In this document: in pieces, positions 1 through 7,946 of the stretch | How positions within the stretch are numbered: the stretch's first letter is position 1 | Layout: each line of letters starts with the position of its first letter | Assembly (NCBI RefSeq): GCF_020010905.1 | Contig: NZ_JAGJBY010000002.1 | Location: 3,162,001 to 3,226,000, forward strand | DNA from: Streptomyces acidiscabies | GTDB lineage: Bacteria; Actinomycetota; Actinomycetes; Streptomycetales; Streptomycetaceae | Direction of reading: 5' to 3' | DNA: 64,000 bases | The notes under the pieces: generated by a model | What the model was told of the DNA's origin: nothing | Seen by the model: the letters and a program-made list of their open reading frames with translations, nothing else | Databases searched by the model: none | Program-made: the position numbers and the translations under genes

Positions 1-1144
1 CCAGGAACTCGGAGCCCTTGGCCCCGGCCAGCAGTTTCTGCGAGTCCTTCCGGATCGGCACCGCCCCGGTCCCGATCCACTCCTTCACCTCCTCGTCCGT
101 GAGGACGCCGGTGGCGAAGAACTTCTTCGCGATCTCCTTCTGCTCGGCACTGGCCTTCGAGGAGAGGGACAGGTACTGGGCCGGGTTGCCGACGGAGTTG
201 CTCGGATCGCCCTTGCCGCCTTCGACGGGCGGGAAGTTCATGAAACCGAGGCCGCCGCTGGAGACGAAGTCCTTGCCCTCGGTCTGCTGGATGCCGTACG
301 ACCAGGAGCCGTGCAGCATCATCGCGGCCCTGCCGGTGTACAGCAGCGCCTGGTCGGCGTTGGAGTCCGCGGTGATCGAGGAGAAGCCCTTGATGAATCC
401 GCCCGCCTTGACCAGGTCCTGGAGTTTGGTCAGCGCCTCGATGGCGGCCGGGTGGGACCAGGCGTCCTTCTTGCCGTCGTAGGCGGCCTGGAACACCTCG
501 GGGCCGCCGATGCGGTCGAACAGGAACTCCAGCCACATCATGTTCGTCCACCGGGACTGGCCGCCGAGGGCGAACGGGGCGATGCCCTTCGCGTTGAACC
601 GGGGCACCAGGGCCATGATGTCGCCCCACGACCGGGGCGGCTGGACGCCGACGTCGGCGAAGACCTTCTTGTTGTAGAACAGGACGATCGGCTCCACGCT
701 CTCAGACGGCACCGCGTAGATCTTGCCGTCGACGGTCGCCGGGCCGAAAGAGTTCGGGAAGAGCCGGTCCTTGAGGTCGGGGTGTTCGGCGAACCACGGG
801 GTGAGGTCGTCGACCTGGCCGGCCTTCACGTAGCTGCGCAGGGTGCCGCCGCCCCACCCCCAGATGATCGTGGGTGCCTTCCCGGCGCCGACGGCGGTCT
901 TGATCCTCGTCTTGTAGGGGTCGTTCGCGAAGGTGGTGACCTTGATCTTGCCCTTGGGGTTGGCCTTGTTGAACCGCTCGACCGCACCGGTTCTGACGCC
1001 TTCCTGAGGCTGGCCGCTCAGGTGCCAGTACGTGGCCGTTCCGTTGCTGTCGCCGGGGCCGGACGAGCCGCCGCAGGCCGCGAGGGCCGTGGAGGCCGGC
1101 ACGGCGGCGGCCAGGCCGAGGAGTGTACGTCGGGAGAGCGCCAT
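1..1144 (-). CDS. ABC transporter extracellular sugar-binding lipoprotein (partial, C-terminus beyond window)
   Basis: Family 1 extracellular solute-binding protein that would capture a sugar or oligosaccharide outside the membrane and hand it to an ABC permease pair. The first residues (MALSRRTLLGLAAA) hold a twin-arginine motif, and a lipobox (ALAAC, Cys24) follows, so a Tat-exported lipoprotein is likely. Further in are features usual for this family, such as the segments YAVPSESVEPIVLFYN and GRAAMMLHGSWSYG. The ATG at 1144 directly precedes the signal peptide. The gene runs off the left edge; permease genes are expected further left. It is divergent from the LacI regulator at 1363, which probably controls it. 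The substrate cannot be read from sequence. Confidence 0.9.
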   Translation of the reverse strand, partial: MALSRRTLLGLAAAVPASTALAACGGSSGPGDSNGTATYWHLSGQPQEGVRTGAVERFNKANPKGKIKVTTFANDPYKTRIKTAVGAGKAPTIIWGWGGGTLRSYVKAGQVDDLTPWFAEHPDLKDRLFPNSFGPATVDGKIYAVPSESVEPIVLFYNKKVFADVGVQPPRSWGDIMALVPRFNAKGIAPFALGGQSRWTNMMWLEFLFDRIGGPEVFQAAYDGKKDAWSHPAAIEALTKLQDLVKAGGFIKGFSSITADSNADQALLYTGRAAMMLHGSWSYGIQQTEGKDFVSSGGLGFMNFPPVEGGKGDPSNSVGNPAQYLSLSSKASAEQKEIAKKFFATGVLTDEEVKEWIGTGAVPIRKDSQKLLAGAKGSEFL

Positions 1145-1171
1145 GTTCTTCTCCGTGAGTCATCGTGAAAG

Positions 1172-1334
1172 GTTTTCGAAACTGCTTTCTCCGAGCTCTG
1201 TTCGTGCAACGTAGGTTTCGAACTGACGGCCTGTCAAGGTGCGTGCAGGCTTGTTGTCGTGCTGCGAACTGCCCAGTAATATCGGGCAATGATGACCCTC
1301 AGGAGATCTTGACGGGGACCGAAACTATTTCGAA
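1172..1334. promoter_or_regulatory. Three TTTCGAA-core sites between the sugar-binding gene and LacI gene (candidate operators)
   Basis: TTTCGAA occurs at 1174-1180, 1216-1222 and 1328-1334 within the divergent intergenic region; the first is part of the 8-bp palindrome TTTCGAAA. AT-rich 7-mers of this kind are rare in such GC-rich DNA. LacI-family regulators commonly bind short palindromes in divergent promoters, so these are inferred to be the operators of the regulator starting at 1363. Confidence 0.5.
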
Positions 1335-1362
1335 GCCGACTGGCTGAGGACGGGAGGGACCG

Positions 1363-2391
1363 ATGCGTCCGAACGCCAGGCGTACCACCTTGGCCGACAT
1401 CGCCCAAGCGGCGGGAGTCTCCGTCGCGACCGTGTCCAAAGTGGTCAACGGCCGCGGTGACGTGGCGCCGCACACCCGCAGCCGGGTGCAGGAACTGCTG
1501 CGTCAGCACGACTACCTCGCGCCCGTGTTCCGCCACACCGAGGTCGTCGAGAGCCCGACCGTCGAGGTGCAGTTCCAGGGTGGCCTCAAGGCGTACGTGG
1601 CCGAGACCCTGGAAGGCATCATCGACTCCGCCGCCGCGTCGGGGGCCTCGGTGGTGATCAGCAAGGCGTCCCATGCCCCGAACTGGGCCCGGGACCTGGT
1701 CTCGGCCGGGCGCAGCGCCGTCATCGCGGTCACCAGCGTGTACACCACGGCGCACCTGAACGAACTGGCCCGGTTCGGGCTGCCGTTGGTCGTGCTGGAC
1801 CCGCTGCACCTGCCGGACAGCCGTGTCCACAGCGTCGGGTCGACCAACTTCGGCGGCGGCCTGGCCGCGACCCGGCACCTGCTCTCCCTGGGGCACCGCC
1901 GCATCGCCTACATCGGCGGACCGGCCATGGCCGTGTGCAACCAGGCACGCGTGCACGGCTACCGCGCCGCCATGGAGGCGGAGGGAGCGCAGGTGCCCGA
2001 CGCCTACGTCCGGCCCGGGGAGTTCACGTACGAGGCCGGGTTGCTCGGTGCCACGGCGCTCCTGGGTCTGCAGGAGCCGCCGACGGCGATCTTCGCGGGC
2101 AACGACGAGATCGCCATCGGTGTCATCGAGGCCGCCCGCACGCGGGGTCTGCGCGTCCCCGAGGACCTGAGCGTGGTCGGCTTCGACGACACGAGCGTCG
2201 CCCGGATGGCCTCGCCGCCACTGACCACGGTGCGCCAGCCGCTGCGGGAGATGGGCGGTGCCGCCCTGCGCACCGTCCTTCGGCTGGCGGGCGGTGAGAA
2301 GGTCGAGTCCCACCACATCGAACTCGCCACGGAACTCGTGGTACGCGCCTCTACGGGGCCGCCCCGGGAAGAGAACCCGGCGCGCAGGTAG
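1363..2391 (+). CDS. LacI-family transcriptional regulator
   Basis: A 342-residue repressor-type protein. The N-terminal helix-turn-helix (about residues 10-35) reads TLADIAQAAGVSVATVSKVV, typical of LacI, followed by a hinge and a periplasmic-binding-protein-like sensor domain (about 65-330). Near the C-terminus the family block VVGFDDTSVARMASPPLTTV is present. The start is supported by GGGAGGG upstream of the ATG. It is divergent from the truncated sugar-binding lipoprotein gene, so it most likely represses that sugar uptake operon and is released by the transported sugar. The intergenic region carries three TTTCGAA-core sites. Confidence 0.92.
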   Translation: MRPNARRTTLADIAQAAGVSVATVSKVVNGRGDVAPHTRSRVQELLRQHDYLAPVFRHTEVVESPTVEVQFQGGLKAYVAETLEGIIDSAAASGASVVISKASHAPNWARDLVSAGRSAVIAVTSVYTTAHLNELARFGLPLVVLDPLHLPDSRVHSVGSTNFGGGLAATRHLLSLGHRRIAYIGGPAMAVCNQARVHGYRAAMEAEGAQVPDAYVRPGEFTYEAGLLGATALLGLQEPPTAIFAGNDEIAIGVIEAARTRGLRVPEDLSVVGFDDTSVARMASPPLTTVRQPLREMGGAALRTVLRLAGGEKVESHHIELATELVVRASTGPPREENPARR

Positions 2392-2491
2392 CGGTGGCCG
2401 GTGCCTTCGGAGGGTGGCCCCGGGTGTTTCGGTCCGGACCGTGATGTGCCGGTCCTCGCTCGATCGCAGCATGGAGCGAGGAGGTCGAAGC

Positions 2492-2854
2492 ATGGGTTTT
2501 CGGATCAGCAAGGAGTTCCACTTCTCCGCCAGTCACCGGCTCGACGGGCTGCCGGAGGGGCACCAGTGCGGCCGGATGCACGGCCACAACTACCTCGTAC
2601 GGGTCGAGCTGTTCGCCGGCCCGGACGACCTGGACACAGTGGGTTTCGTCCGGGACTACGGCGAACTGGGCAAGGTGAAGCGGTGGTTGGACGACGAACT
2701 CGACCACCGGCATCTGAACGACGTCATGGACCGCAACCCCACCGCCGAGCACCTGGCGCAGTGGATCTTCGAGCGCTGGAGCGGGCACTTCCCGGAGCTG
2801 ACGGCGGTACAGGTCTCCGAGACGCCCAGGACGTGGGCGGAGTACCGGCCGTGA
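2492..2854 (+). CDS. queD: 6-carboxy-5,6,7,8-tetrahydropterin synthase (QueD)
   Basis: Second enzyme of preQ0 synthesis: converts 7,8-dihydroneopterin triphosphate (from FolE) to 6-carboxytetrahydropterin. At 120 residues it has normal family length. Visible active-site elements are the zinc histidines (FSASHRLDG and MHGHNY), the catalytic Cys in HQCGRMHGH, LDHRHLND and the late Glu in VSETPRTWAEY. The ATG at 2492 follows GAGGAGG at a good distance; an in-frame ATG at 2471 has no such site. Its TGA overlaps the GTG at 2851 that opens the queE frame (GTGA), which implies translational coupling. First gene of a queD-queE-folE operon at the edge of the deazapurine locus. Confidence 0.9.
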   Translation: MGFRISKEFHFSASHRLDGLPEGHQCGRMHGHNYLVRVELFAGPDDLDTVGFVRDYGELGKVKRWLDDELDHRHLNDVMDRNPTAEHLAQWIFERWSGHFPELTAVQVSETPRTWAEYRP

Positions 2855-2940
2855 GCGCCGAGGTGCTCGCGGAGCTCGAAGGGGGTGGTGCCGCAGTGGG
2901 TCCGAAGCTCGTCGTGAACGAGATCTTCGGCCCCACATGA
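2851..2940 (+). pseudogene. N-terminal fragment of QueE cut off by an in-frame TGA
   Basis: A GTG at 2851 overlaps the queD stop and opens a 29-codon frame ending in VVNEIFGPT followed by TGA at 2938-2940. The same frame continues with GCG and then VQGEGPSLGRR of QueE. Intact homologues read NEIFGPTVQGEGPS without interruption, so the six bases TGAGCG look like an insertion that separates the first beta strand from the rest of the enzyme. Either QueE is inactivated, or it is made by restart or readthrough, or the base calls are wrong here. Confidence 0.7.
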
Positions 2941-2943
2941 GCG

Positions 2944-3612
2944 GTGCAGGGTGAGGGGCCGTCCCTCGGCCGCCGGTGCGCGTTCGTCCGGCTCGGCGGC
3001 TGCAACCTGTCGTGCCGCTGGTGCGACACGCCCTACACCTGGGACTGGAAAGGCGTCGCCGACTCAGGGGTCGCGTACAGCCCCGGGGCCGAACTGCACA
3101 CGGTGCACTGGCGGGACGTCCTCGACCGGCTGACCGGGTACGGCGTACCGATGGTCGTCGTCTCCGGCGGTGAGCCGCTGGGGCAGCAGCGCAGGCTGGT
3201 CCCCCTGCTGAGAGCACTGGCCGAGAGCGGGCACGCCGTCGAGATCGAGACCAACGGGACCGTCGTACCGGACCCGGACGTCGCGGAACGGGTGCGGTTC
3301 AACGTCTCGCCTAAGCTGGCGCATTCGGGCGACCGGAGCGGGCGCCGGATCGTGCCGCGCGCGCTGCGGGCGTTCAGCCGGCTGCCCGGCACCGCCTTCA
3401 AGTTCGTCTGCCGGGACAGCCGCGATCTCGACGAGGTGGCCGAGGTGGCGGGCATGTGCGACGCCGAATCCGTCTGGATCATGCCCGAAGGCAGAACGGC
3501 GGACGAGATCCACCGGACGCTGCGCATCCTCGGCGACGAGGTCATCGAACGCGGGTGGAACCTCACCACCCGGCTCCATGTAACCCTGTGGGACAACCGA
3601 AGAGGTGTGTGA
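2944..3612 (+). CDS. queE: 7-carboxy-7-deazaguanine synthase QueE (radical SAM), N-terminus interrupted
   Basis: Radical-SAM enzyme that rearranges 6-carboxytetrahydropterin to 7-carboxy-7-deazaguanine on the way to preQ0. The short QueE-type cluster motif CNLSCRWCDTPYTWDW (Cys-x3-Cys-x2-Cys) and the GGEPL segment are intact, and the C-terminal region looks complete. This frame begins at GTG 2944 and gives about 222 residues. It lacks the N-terminal strand NEIFGPT, which sits upstream in the same frame behind a TGA (2938-2940), and there is no convincing ribosome binding site before 2944. The original start is probably GTG 2851, coupled to queD. Activity is therefore uncertain. folE follows two bases after the stop. 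Confidence 0.8.
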   Translation: MQGEGPSLGRRCAFVRLGGCNLSCRWCDTPYTWDWKGVADSGVAYSPGAELHTVHWRDVLDRLTGYGVPMVVVSGGEPLGQQRRLVPLLRALAESGHAVEIETNGTVVPDPDVAERVRFNVSPKLAHSGDRSGRRIVPRALRAFSRLPGTAFKFVCRDSRDLDEVAEVAGMCDAESVWIMPEGRTADEIHRTLRILGDEVIERGWNLTTRLHVTLWDNRRGV

Positions 3613-3614
3613 CC

Positions 3615-4205
3615 GTGAGCGATTTCGACAGCCCCGAGTCCGTCGACACCCCCTTGTCCGTGCGTGACCCCCTGGAGGACATCGCGCGCCGCCTGCTGAC
3701 CGAGATCGGTGAGGACCCCGACCGGGACGGCCTGAAGGAGACGCCCGCCCGGTTCGCCCGCTGGTGGCGGGAGTTCAGCGGCTACGAGGCCGGCAAGGTG
3801 GACACCCGCTTCCCGATGTTCACCCAGGGCCAGATCGTCATGGTCTCCGACATCGACGTGTGGTCGCTGTGCGAACACCACTTGCTGCCGTTCTCCTGCA
3901 CGCTGACCATCGCCTACCGGCCGGACGGCGAGGTGCTGGGCCTGTCCAAGTTCGCCCGGATCGCCCACCGGCACGCCCACCGTCTCCAGGTCCAGGAGCG
4001 GCTGGTCCGCGACATCGCCGAGGAGGTCGTCGCGACCACCGGCTCCGCCGACGTGGCGGTCGTCGGCCGGGGCGAGCACCTGTGCATGAGCATGCGGGGC
4101 GTGCGCGCCTCGGCGCGGATGACGTCGTCGGTCTTCACAGGCGTCTTCGAGGAGTACGGACCGGCGCGCGAGGAACTCATCGCGACGATCTCCGCGGCGC
4201 GGTGA
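3615..4205 (+). CDS. folE: GTP cyclohydrolase I (FolE)
   Basis: Opens the preQ0 branch by converting GTP to 7,8-dihydroneopterin triphosphate. The protein is 196 residues. Zinc-binding and catalytic elements are clear: CEHHLLPF, the segment LSKFARIAHRHAHRLQ, and EHLCMSMRG with the second zinc Cys. The GTG at 3615 follows AGAGGTG and lies two bases after the queE stop, so it is the third gene of the operon. Because queD, queE and queC sit in the same locus, this is best read as a dedicated pathway copy rather than the folate housekeeping copy. It ends 14 bases from the convergent ABC transporter gene. Confidence 0.92.
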   Translation: MSDFDSPESVDTPLSVRDPLEDIARRLLTEIGEDPDRDGLKETPARFARWWREFSGYEAGKVDTRFPMFTQGQIVMVSDIDVWSLCEHHLLPFSCTLTIAYRPDGEVLGLSKFARIAHRHAHRLQVQERLVRDIAEEVVATTGSADVAVVGRGEHLCMSMRGVRASARMTSSVFTGVFEEYGPAREELIATISAAR

Positions 4206-4219
4206 CACCAGCCGCGCGG

Positions 4220-6001
4220 CTACCGTTCGTCGCGCCATGAGCGCCACAGCGCGGCGTACGCGCCGTCCGCGGCGAGCAGTTCGGCGTGGCTGCCGTACTC
4301 GGCGATGCGGCCGTCCTCGACGACGGCGATCCGGTCCGCGTCGTGGGCGGTGTGCAGGCGGTGGGCGATGGCGATCACCGTGCGGCCTGCCAGCACCCGG
4401 CTGAGCGAACGCTCCAGATTCCGCGCGGCACGGGGGTCCAGGAGCGAGGTGGCCTCGTCCAGGACGAGGGTGTGCGGATCGGCGAGCACGAGGCGGGCCA
4501 GCGCCAGTTGCTGGGCCTGGGGCGGGGTCAGGTGATGGCTGCCGGAACCCACCCGGGTGTCCAGTCCGGCCGGCAGCGCGTCCACCCAGTTCCCCGCGTC
4601 CACCGCGTCCAGCGCGGCGCGCAGTTCGGTGTCGTCGGTGCCGGGCCGGGCGAGCAGGAGGTTGTCGCGCAGGGTGCCGACGAAGACGTGGTGCTCCTGG
4701 TTGACGAGGGCCACATGGGAGCGGACGCGCCGGGCGGGCATCCGGGCGAGTGCCGCCCCGCCCAGGGTGACGCTGCCGGTGCGGGGCAGGTAGATGCCGG
4801 CGAGCAGCCGGCCCAGCGTGGACTTGCCCGCGCCGGACGGGCCGACCAGGGCCAGCCGGCTGCCCGGGCGCACGTCGAGGGTGATGCCGTGCAGCACGTC
4901 ATGGCCCTCGTGGTAGCCGAAGCGGACGTCCCGCGCCCGCATCTCACGTCCGTCGGGCCGGACGGTCTCGTCCACTTCCGGGTCGGGGATCTCCCGGACG
5001 CCGACCAGGCGGGCCAGCGATGCCTGGCCTATCTGGAGTTCGTCGTACCAGCGGAGGATCAGGTCGACCGGTCCGGAGAGCATCTGCGTGTACAGGACGC
5101 CCGCGGTGAGCTGTCCGACCGTGATCCAGCCGTGCAGGGTGCACAGGCCGCCGAAGGTGAGGGTGGCGACCACGGCGAGGGCCGGGGGCAGACCGACGGT
5201 GGGGAGGAAACAGCAGCGCAGCCACATGGTGTAGCGGTCCCAGGACAGCCACCGGCCGATCCTCTCGTCCGTCGCCCGCACGCGCTCGGGGCCCAGCCGC
5301 AGCGCTTCCACCGTGCGTCCGGCGTCCACGGTCTCCGCGATCGCCGTGTTGACCGCGGCGTAGGAGACGGCCCTGGCGCGGTAGGCCTGCGGGGCGCGGC
5401 GGAAGTACCAGCGTGAGCCGGCCGCCAGGATCGGCGTGCCGATCAGTGAGGTCAGCGCGAGCAGGGGGGAGACGACCAGCGTCGCGCCGAGGACGAGCAG
5501 CACGGAGGTGACGGCGACGGCGAGTTCCGGTACCGCCTCACGGGCCGAGCCGGCCAGCCGGTCCACGTCGGTGGTGGTGCGGGAGACCAGGTCGCCGGTC
5601 CCCGCCTGTTCCAGGACGCGTGGGGGCAGGGAGACCGAGCGGACGAGAAAGTCTTCACGCAGGTCGGCCAGGAGGCGCTCGCCGAGGACCGCGCCGCGCA
5701 GCCGGGACAGGCCGGTGAAGGCCGACTGGGCCAGGACGGCGGCCAGGTACCACGCGGCGGCCTCCGCGATCCGGGCCGATGTGGTGGTCGTGCTCAGGTC
5801 CACGACGAGCCGGCCCATCACCCAGGGCCCGACGAGCCCGGCCAGGGTGCCGACGGTGTGCAGGCCGATCACCGCGAGGAAGGCGCGGCGGTGGCGGTGG
5901 GCGAGCTGCCGTACGTAGGCGCGCACGCCTGCCGGTGAACCGACCGGTAGCAGGGTGGCGGTCTCCCGCTCGTGCCGGGCGGGGTCCGCGGGCGGTTTCA
6001 T
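4220..6001 (-). CDS. ABC exporter subunit (fused permease/ATPase) with degenerate signature motif
   Basis: A 593-residue half transporter: six-helix export domain (about 40-330), then a nucleotide-binding domain. The Walker A is canonical (GPSGAGKST) and Walker B is TLVLDEATSLLD, but the signature loop reads HHLTPPQAQQ instead of LSGGQ. Its neighbour at 6084 has the reverse defect, so the two most likely form a heterodimer with one complete ATP site. ATG 6001 was chosen because transporter homology starts there; the frame stays open further upstream only as overlap with the neighbour. Probable self-resistance or product export pump of the deazapurine cluster. Confidence 0.88.
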   Translation of the reverse strand: MKPPADPARHERETATLLPVGSPAGVRAYVRQLAHRHRRAFLAVIGLHTVGTLAGLVGPWVMGRLVVDLSTTTTSARIAEAAAWYLAAVLAQSAFTGLSRLRGAVLGERLLADLREDFLVRSVSLPPRVLEQAGTGDLVSRTTTDVDRLAGSAREAVPELAVAVTSVLLVLGATLVVSPLLALTSLIGTPILAAGSRWYFRRAPQAYRARAVSYAAVNTAIAETVDAGRTVEALRLGPERVRATDERIGRWLSWDRYTMWLRCCFLPTVGLPPALAVVATLTFGGLCTLHGWITVGQLTAGVLYTQMLSGPVDLILRWYDELQIGQASLARLVGVREIPDPEVDETVRPDGREMRARDVRFGYHEGHDVLHGITLDVRPGSRLALVGPSGAGKSTLGRLLAGIYLPRTGSVTLGGAALARMPARRVRSHVALVNQEHHVFVGTLRDNLLLARPGTDDTELRAALDAVDAGNWVDALPAGLDTRVGSGSHHLTPPQAQQLALARLVLADPHTLVLDEATSLLDPRAARNLERSLSRVLAGRTVIAIAHRLHTAHDADRIAVVEDGRIAEYGSHAELLAADGAYAALWRSWRDER

Positions 6002-6083
6002 CGGGGCTCTCCTTCGTGGACGCCCCGGCCTTCGGAGCGGGGAGGGCTGGTCTGCACGTTCGGCTGCGGCGTCCCGGCCGCCG

Positions 6084-7907
6084 TCAGACGGTTTCCCTGG
6101 CGGCGTCGGCCGGGAATCCCTGCCCGGTCTCGTCGCGGGTGACCACGGCGCGGTAGCCGTGGTCGGTGCCGATGAGGTGGCGATGGGTGCCGGCGGCGGC
6201 CACGCGGCCACCCTGGACGAACAGCACCCGGTCGGCACGGTCCAGGAGCAGCGGGCTGGTGGCGAAGACGACCGTGGTGCGCCCGGCCCGGATACGCCGC
6301 AGCGCGGTGGCGATCCGGTTCTCGGTGTGCGCGTCGACAGCGCTGGTGGGTTCGTCCAGCACGAGTACCGGTGGATCGGCGACCAGCGAGCGGGCCAGTG
6401 CGAGGCGCTGGCGCTGGCCGCCGGAGAGCGAACGTCCGCGCTCGGTGATCCGGGCGCGCATCGGGTCACCGCCCGCGTCCGGGCTGCCGTCGGCGAGGGC
6501 GTCGAGGGCGTCCCGCGCCTGTACGGCCCGTAGTGCTTCGGCGGGCGTGACCCGCCCGGACGCGGGCACGGCGAAGAGTTCCGCGAGGGTGCCGGACAGC
6601 AGCGCCGGGTCCTTGTCGTGGACGAGTACGAGGGCACGCGCCCGCTGGAGCGGCAGGGCGTCCAGTGGCACGCCGCCGAGCAGTGTCCGAGGCCGTGCGG
6701 GCGCGTGTTCCGCGTCCGGGGCGGCAGAGCGGGGCAGGTGACCGCCGAGGCGTTCCGCGATGGCACCGGCCAGATCGGGGTCGCCGCAGACCACCGCGGT
6801 CAGGTGTCCGGCGGTCGCTGTCATCCCGGTCACCGGGTCGTGCAGGTCCGAGCGGGCGGCTTCCTCGGTGGTCAACTCGCCGTGGCCCGCCGTCTGTGAA
6901 GGCTCGTCGGGATCGAGACCGAGTCCGAGAACGCGGACCGCGCGTGCCGAGGAGACCCGGGCCACCGACCAGGCGTGCGCGGTCTCGCCGAGCACCAGGA
7001 GGGGCCCGGCGAGGAACGCGGTGGCGCCGTAGACGCCGATCAGGTCGCCGATGCCGATCCGGCCCCGCACCGCGAGGGTGGCGCCGTACCAGGTGACGGC
7101 GACGACGAACAGGCCTGGCAGCAGCACCTGCTGGGCACGCATCAGGAACTGGACGCGGGCCACGCGCACCGCGGCGACGCGTACTTTCTGGGAGGCCGTC
7201 CGGTACCGGCTCAGGAACAGCTCCTCGCCTCCGATGCCCCGCAGCACCCGCAGCCCCGCGACCGTGTCGGCGGCCAGCTCGCTCGCCTCACCGCCGAGCT
7301 CGCGCTGCCGGTCGATACGGCGCTCCAGCGGGGCGATCAGCGGCCACACCGAGATCGCGAGCACCGGTACACCCAGCAGCACGGTCAGGCCGAGCAGCGG
7401 ATGCAGGAAGAGCACCCAGGCACTGATGCCCAGCCACACCAGGACCGCACCCCACAGCCGGGCCAGGGCCTCGACGTACCAGCCGATCTTCTCCACGTCA
7501 CCGGAGCTGACCGCGACCACCTCCCCGACGGCGATGCGCCGGGAGAGGCCCGGACCCAGCACCGTCGCCCGACGGGCGATCAGCTGCCGGATCTGGGAAG
7601 CCGCGTGGACCCAGTTCCACGCTCCCTGGCGGAGCTGGAGCACGGTGGCGGCCGACGTGACCGCGCTCAGCAGCAGGGCTCCGGCACCCGCGAACCAGAG
7701 ATCGGTGCCACGCCCGTCGATCACGGCCTGCACGCCGCGGCCGATGACATACGGCTGGGCGGCCTGGGCACCCAGGCCGAGGGCGCTCCAGAGCACGGCC
7801 TTCAGGCGTCCGCGCCGCTGGGAACGGCCCAGCCAGGCCAGGAATCGGCCCGCGGACCGCAGATCGGGCCTGCCGGGGTCGGACAGGGGCAGATGAATCA
7901 GCGGCAT
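6084..7907 (-). CDS. ABC exporter subunit (fused permease/ATPase) lacking a Walker A motif
   Basis: A 607-residue half transporter with an N-terminal membrane domain (about 30-310) and a C-terminal ATPase domain. Where Walker A should be, the sequence reads AVVCGDPDLAGAI with no GKS/T, while the signature (LSGGQRQRLALARS) and Walker B (VLVLDEPTSAVD) are intact. This complements the partner at 4220, whose Walker A is good and signature degenerate. Asymmetric heterodimers of this kind are known among bacterial exporters. It lies 82 bases upstream of its partner on the same strand and follows the UDP-sugar decarboxylase gene. Confidence 0.88.
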   Translation of the reverse strand: MPLIHLPLSDPGRPDLRSAGRFLAWLGRSQRRGRLKAVLWSALGLGAQAAQPYVIGRGVQAVIDGRGTDLWFAGAGALLLSAVTSAATVLQLRQGAWNWVHAASQIRQLIARRATVLGPGLSRRIAVGEVVAVSSGDVEKIGWYVEALARLWGAVLVWLGISAWVLFLHPLLGLTVLLGVPVLAISVWPLIAPLERRIDRQRELGGEASELAADTVAGLRVLRGIGGEELFLSRYRTASQKVRVAAVRVARVQFLMRAQQVLLPGLFVVAVTWYGATLAVRGRIGIGDLIGVYGATAFLAGPLLVLGETAHAWSVARVSSARAVRVLGLGLDPDEPSQTAGHGELTTEEAARSDLHDPVTGMTATAGHLTAVVCGDPDLAGAIAERLGGHLPRSAAPDAEHAPARPRTLLGGVPLDALPLQRARALVLVHDKDPALLSGTLAELFAVPASGRVTPAEALRAVQARDALDALADGSPDAGGDPMRARITERGRSLSGGQRQRLALARSLVADPPVLVLDEPTSAVDAHTENRIATALRRIRAGRTTVVFATSPLLLDRADRVLFVQGGRVAAAGTHRHLIGTDHGYRAVVTRDETGQGFPADAARETV

Positions 7908-7946
7908 GACACTCCGAGGTCGGTCCGGCGCCGGAGACGGCGCGTT

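Noticed and set aside
2938..2940. TGA in queE as a selenocysteine codon
   Set aside because: Position is not a catalytic Cys in the family, no SECIS-like hairpin was evident, and removal of six bases restores the normal sequence.
4220..6766. Longer 848-residue version of the ABC subunit starting at 6766
   Set aside because: The extra N-terminus is a shadow of the neighbouring ABC gene; transporter homology begins at the ATG at 6001, and the extension has no family similarity.
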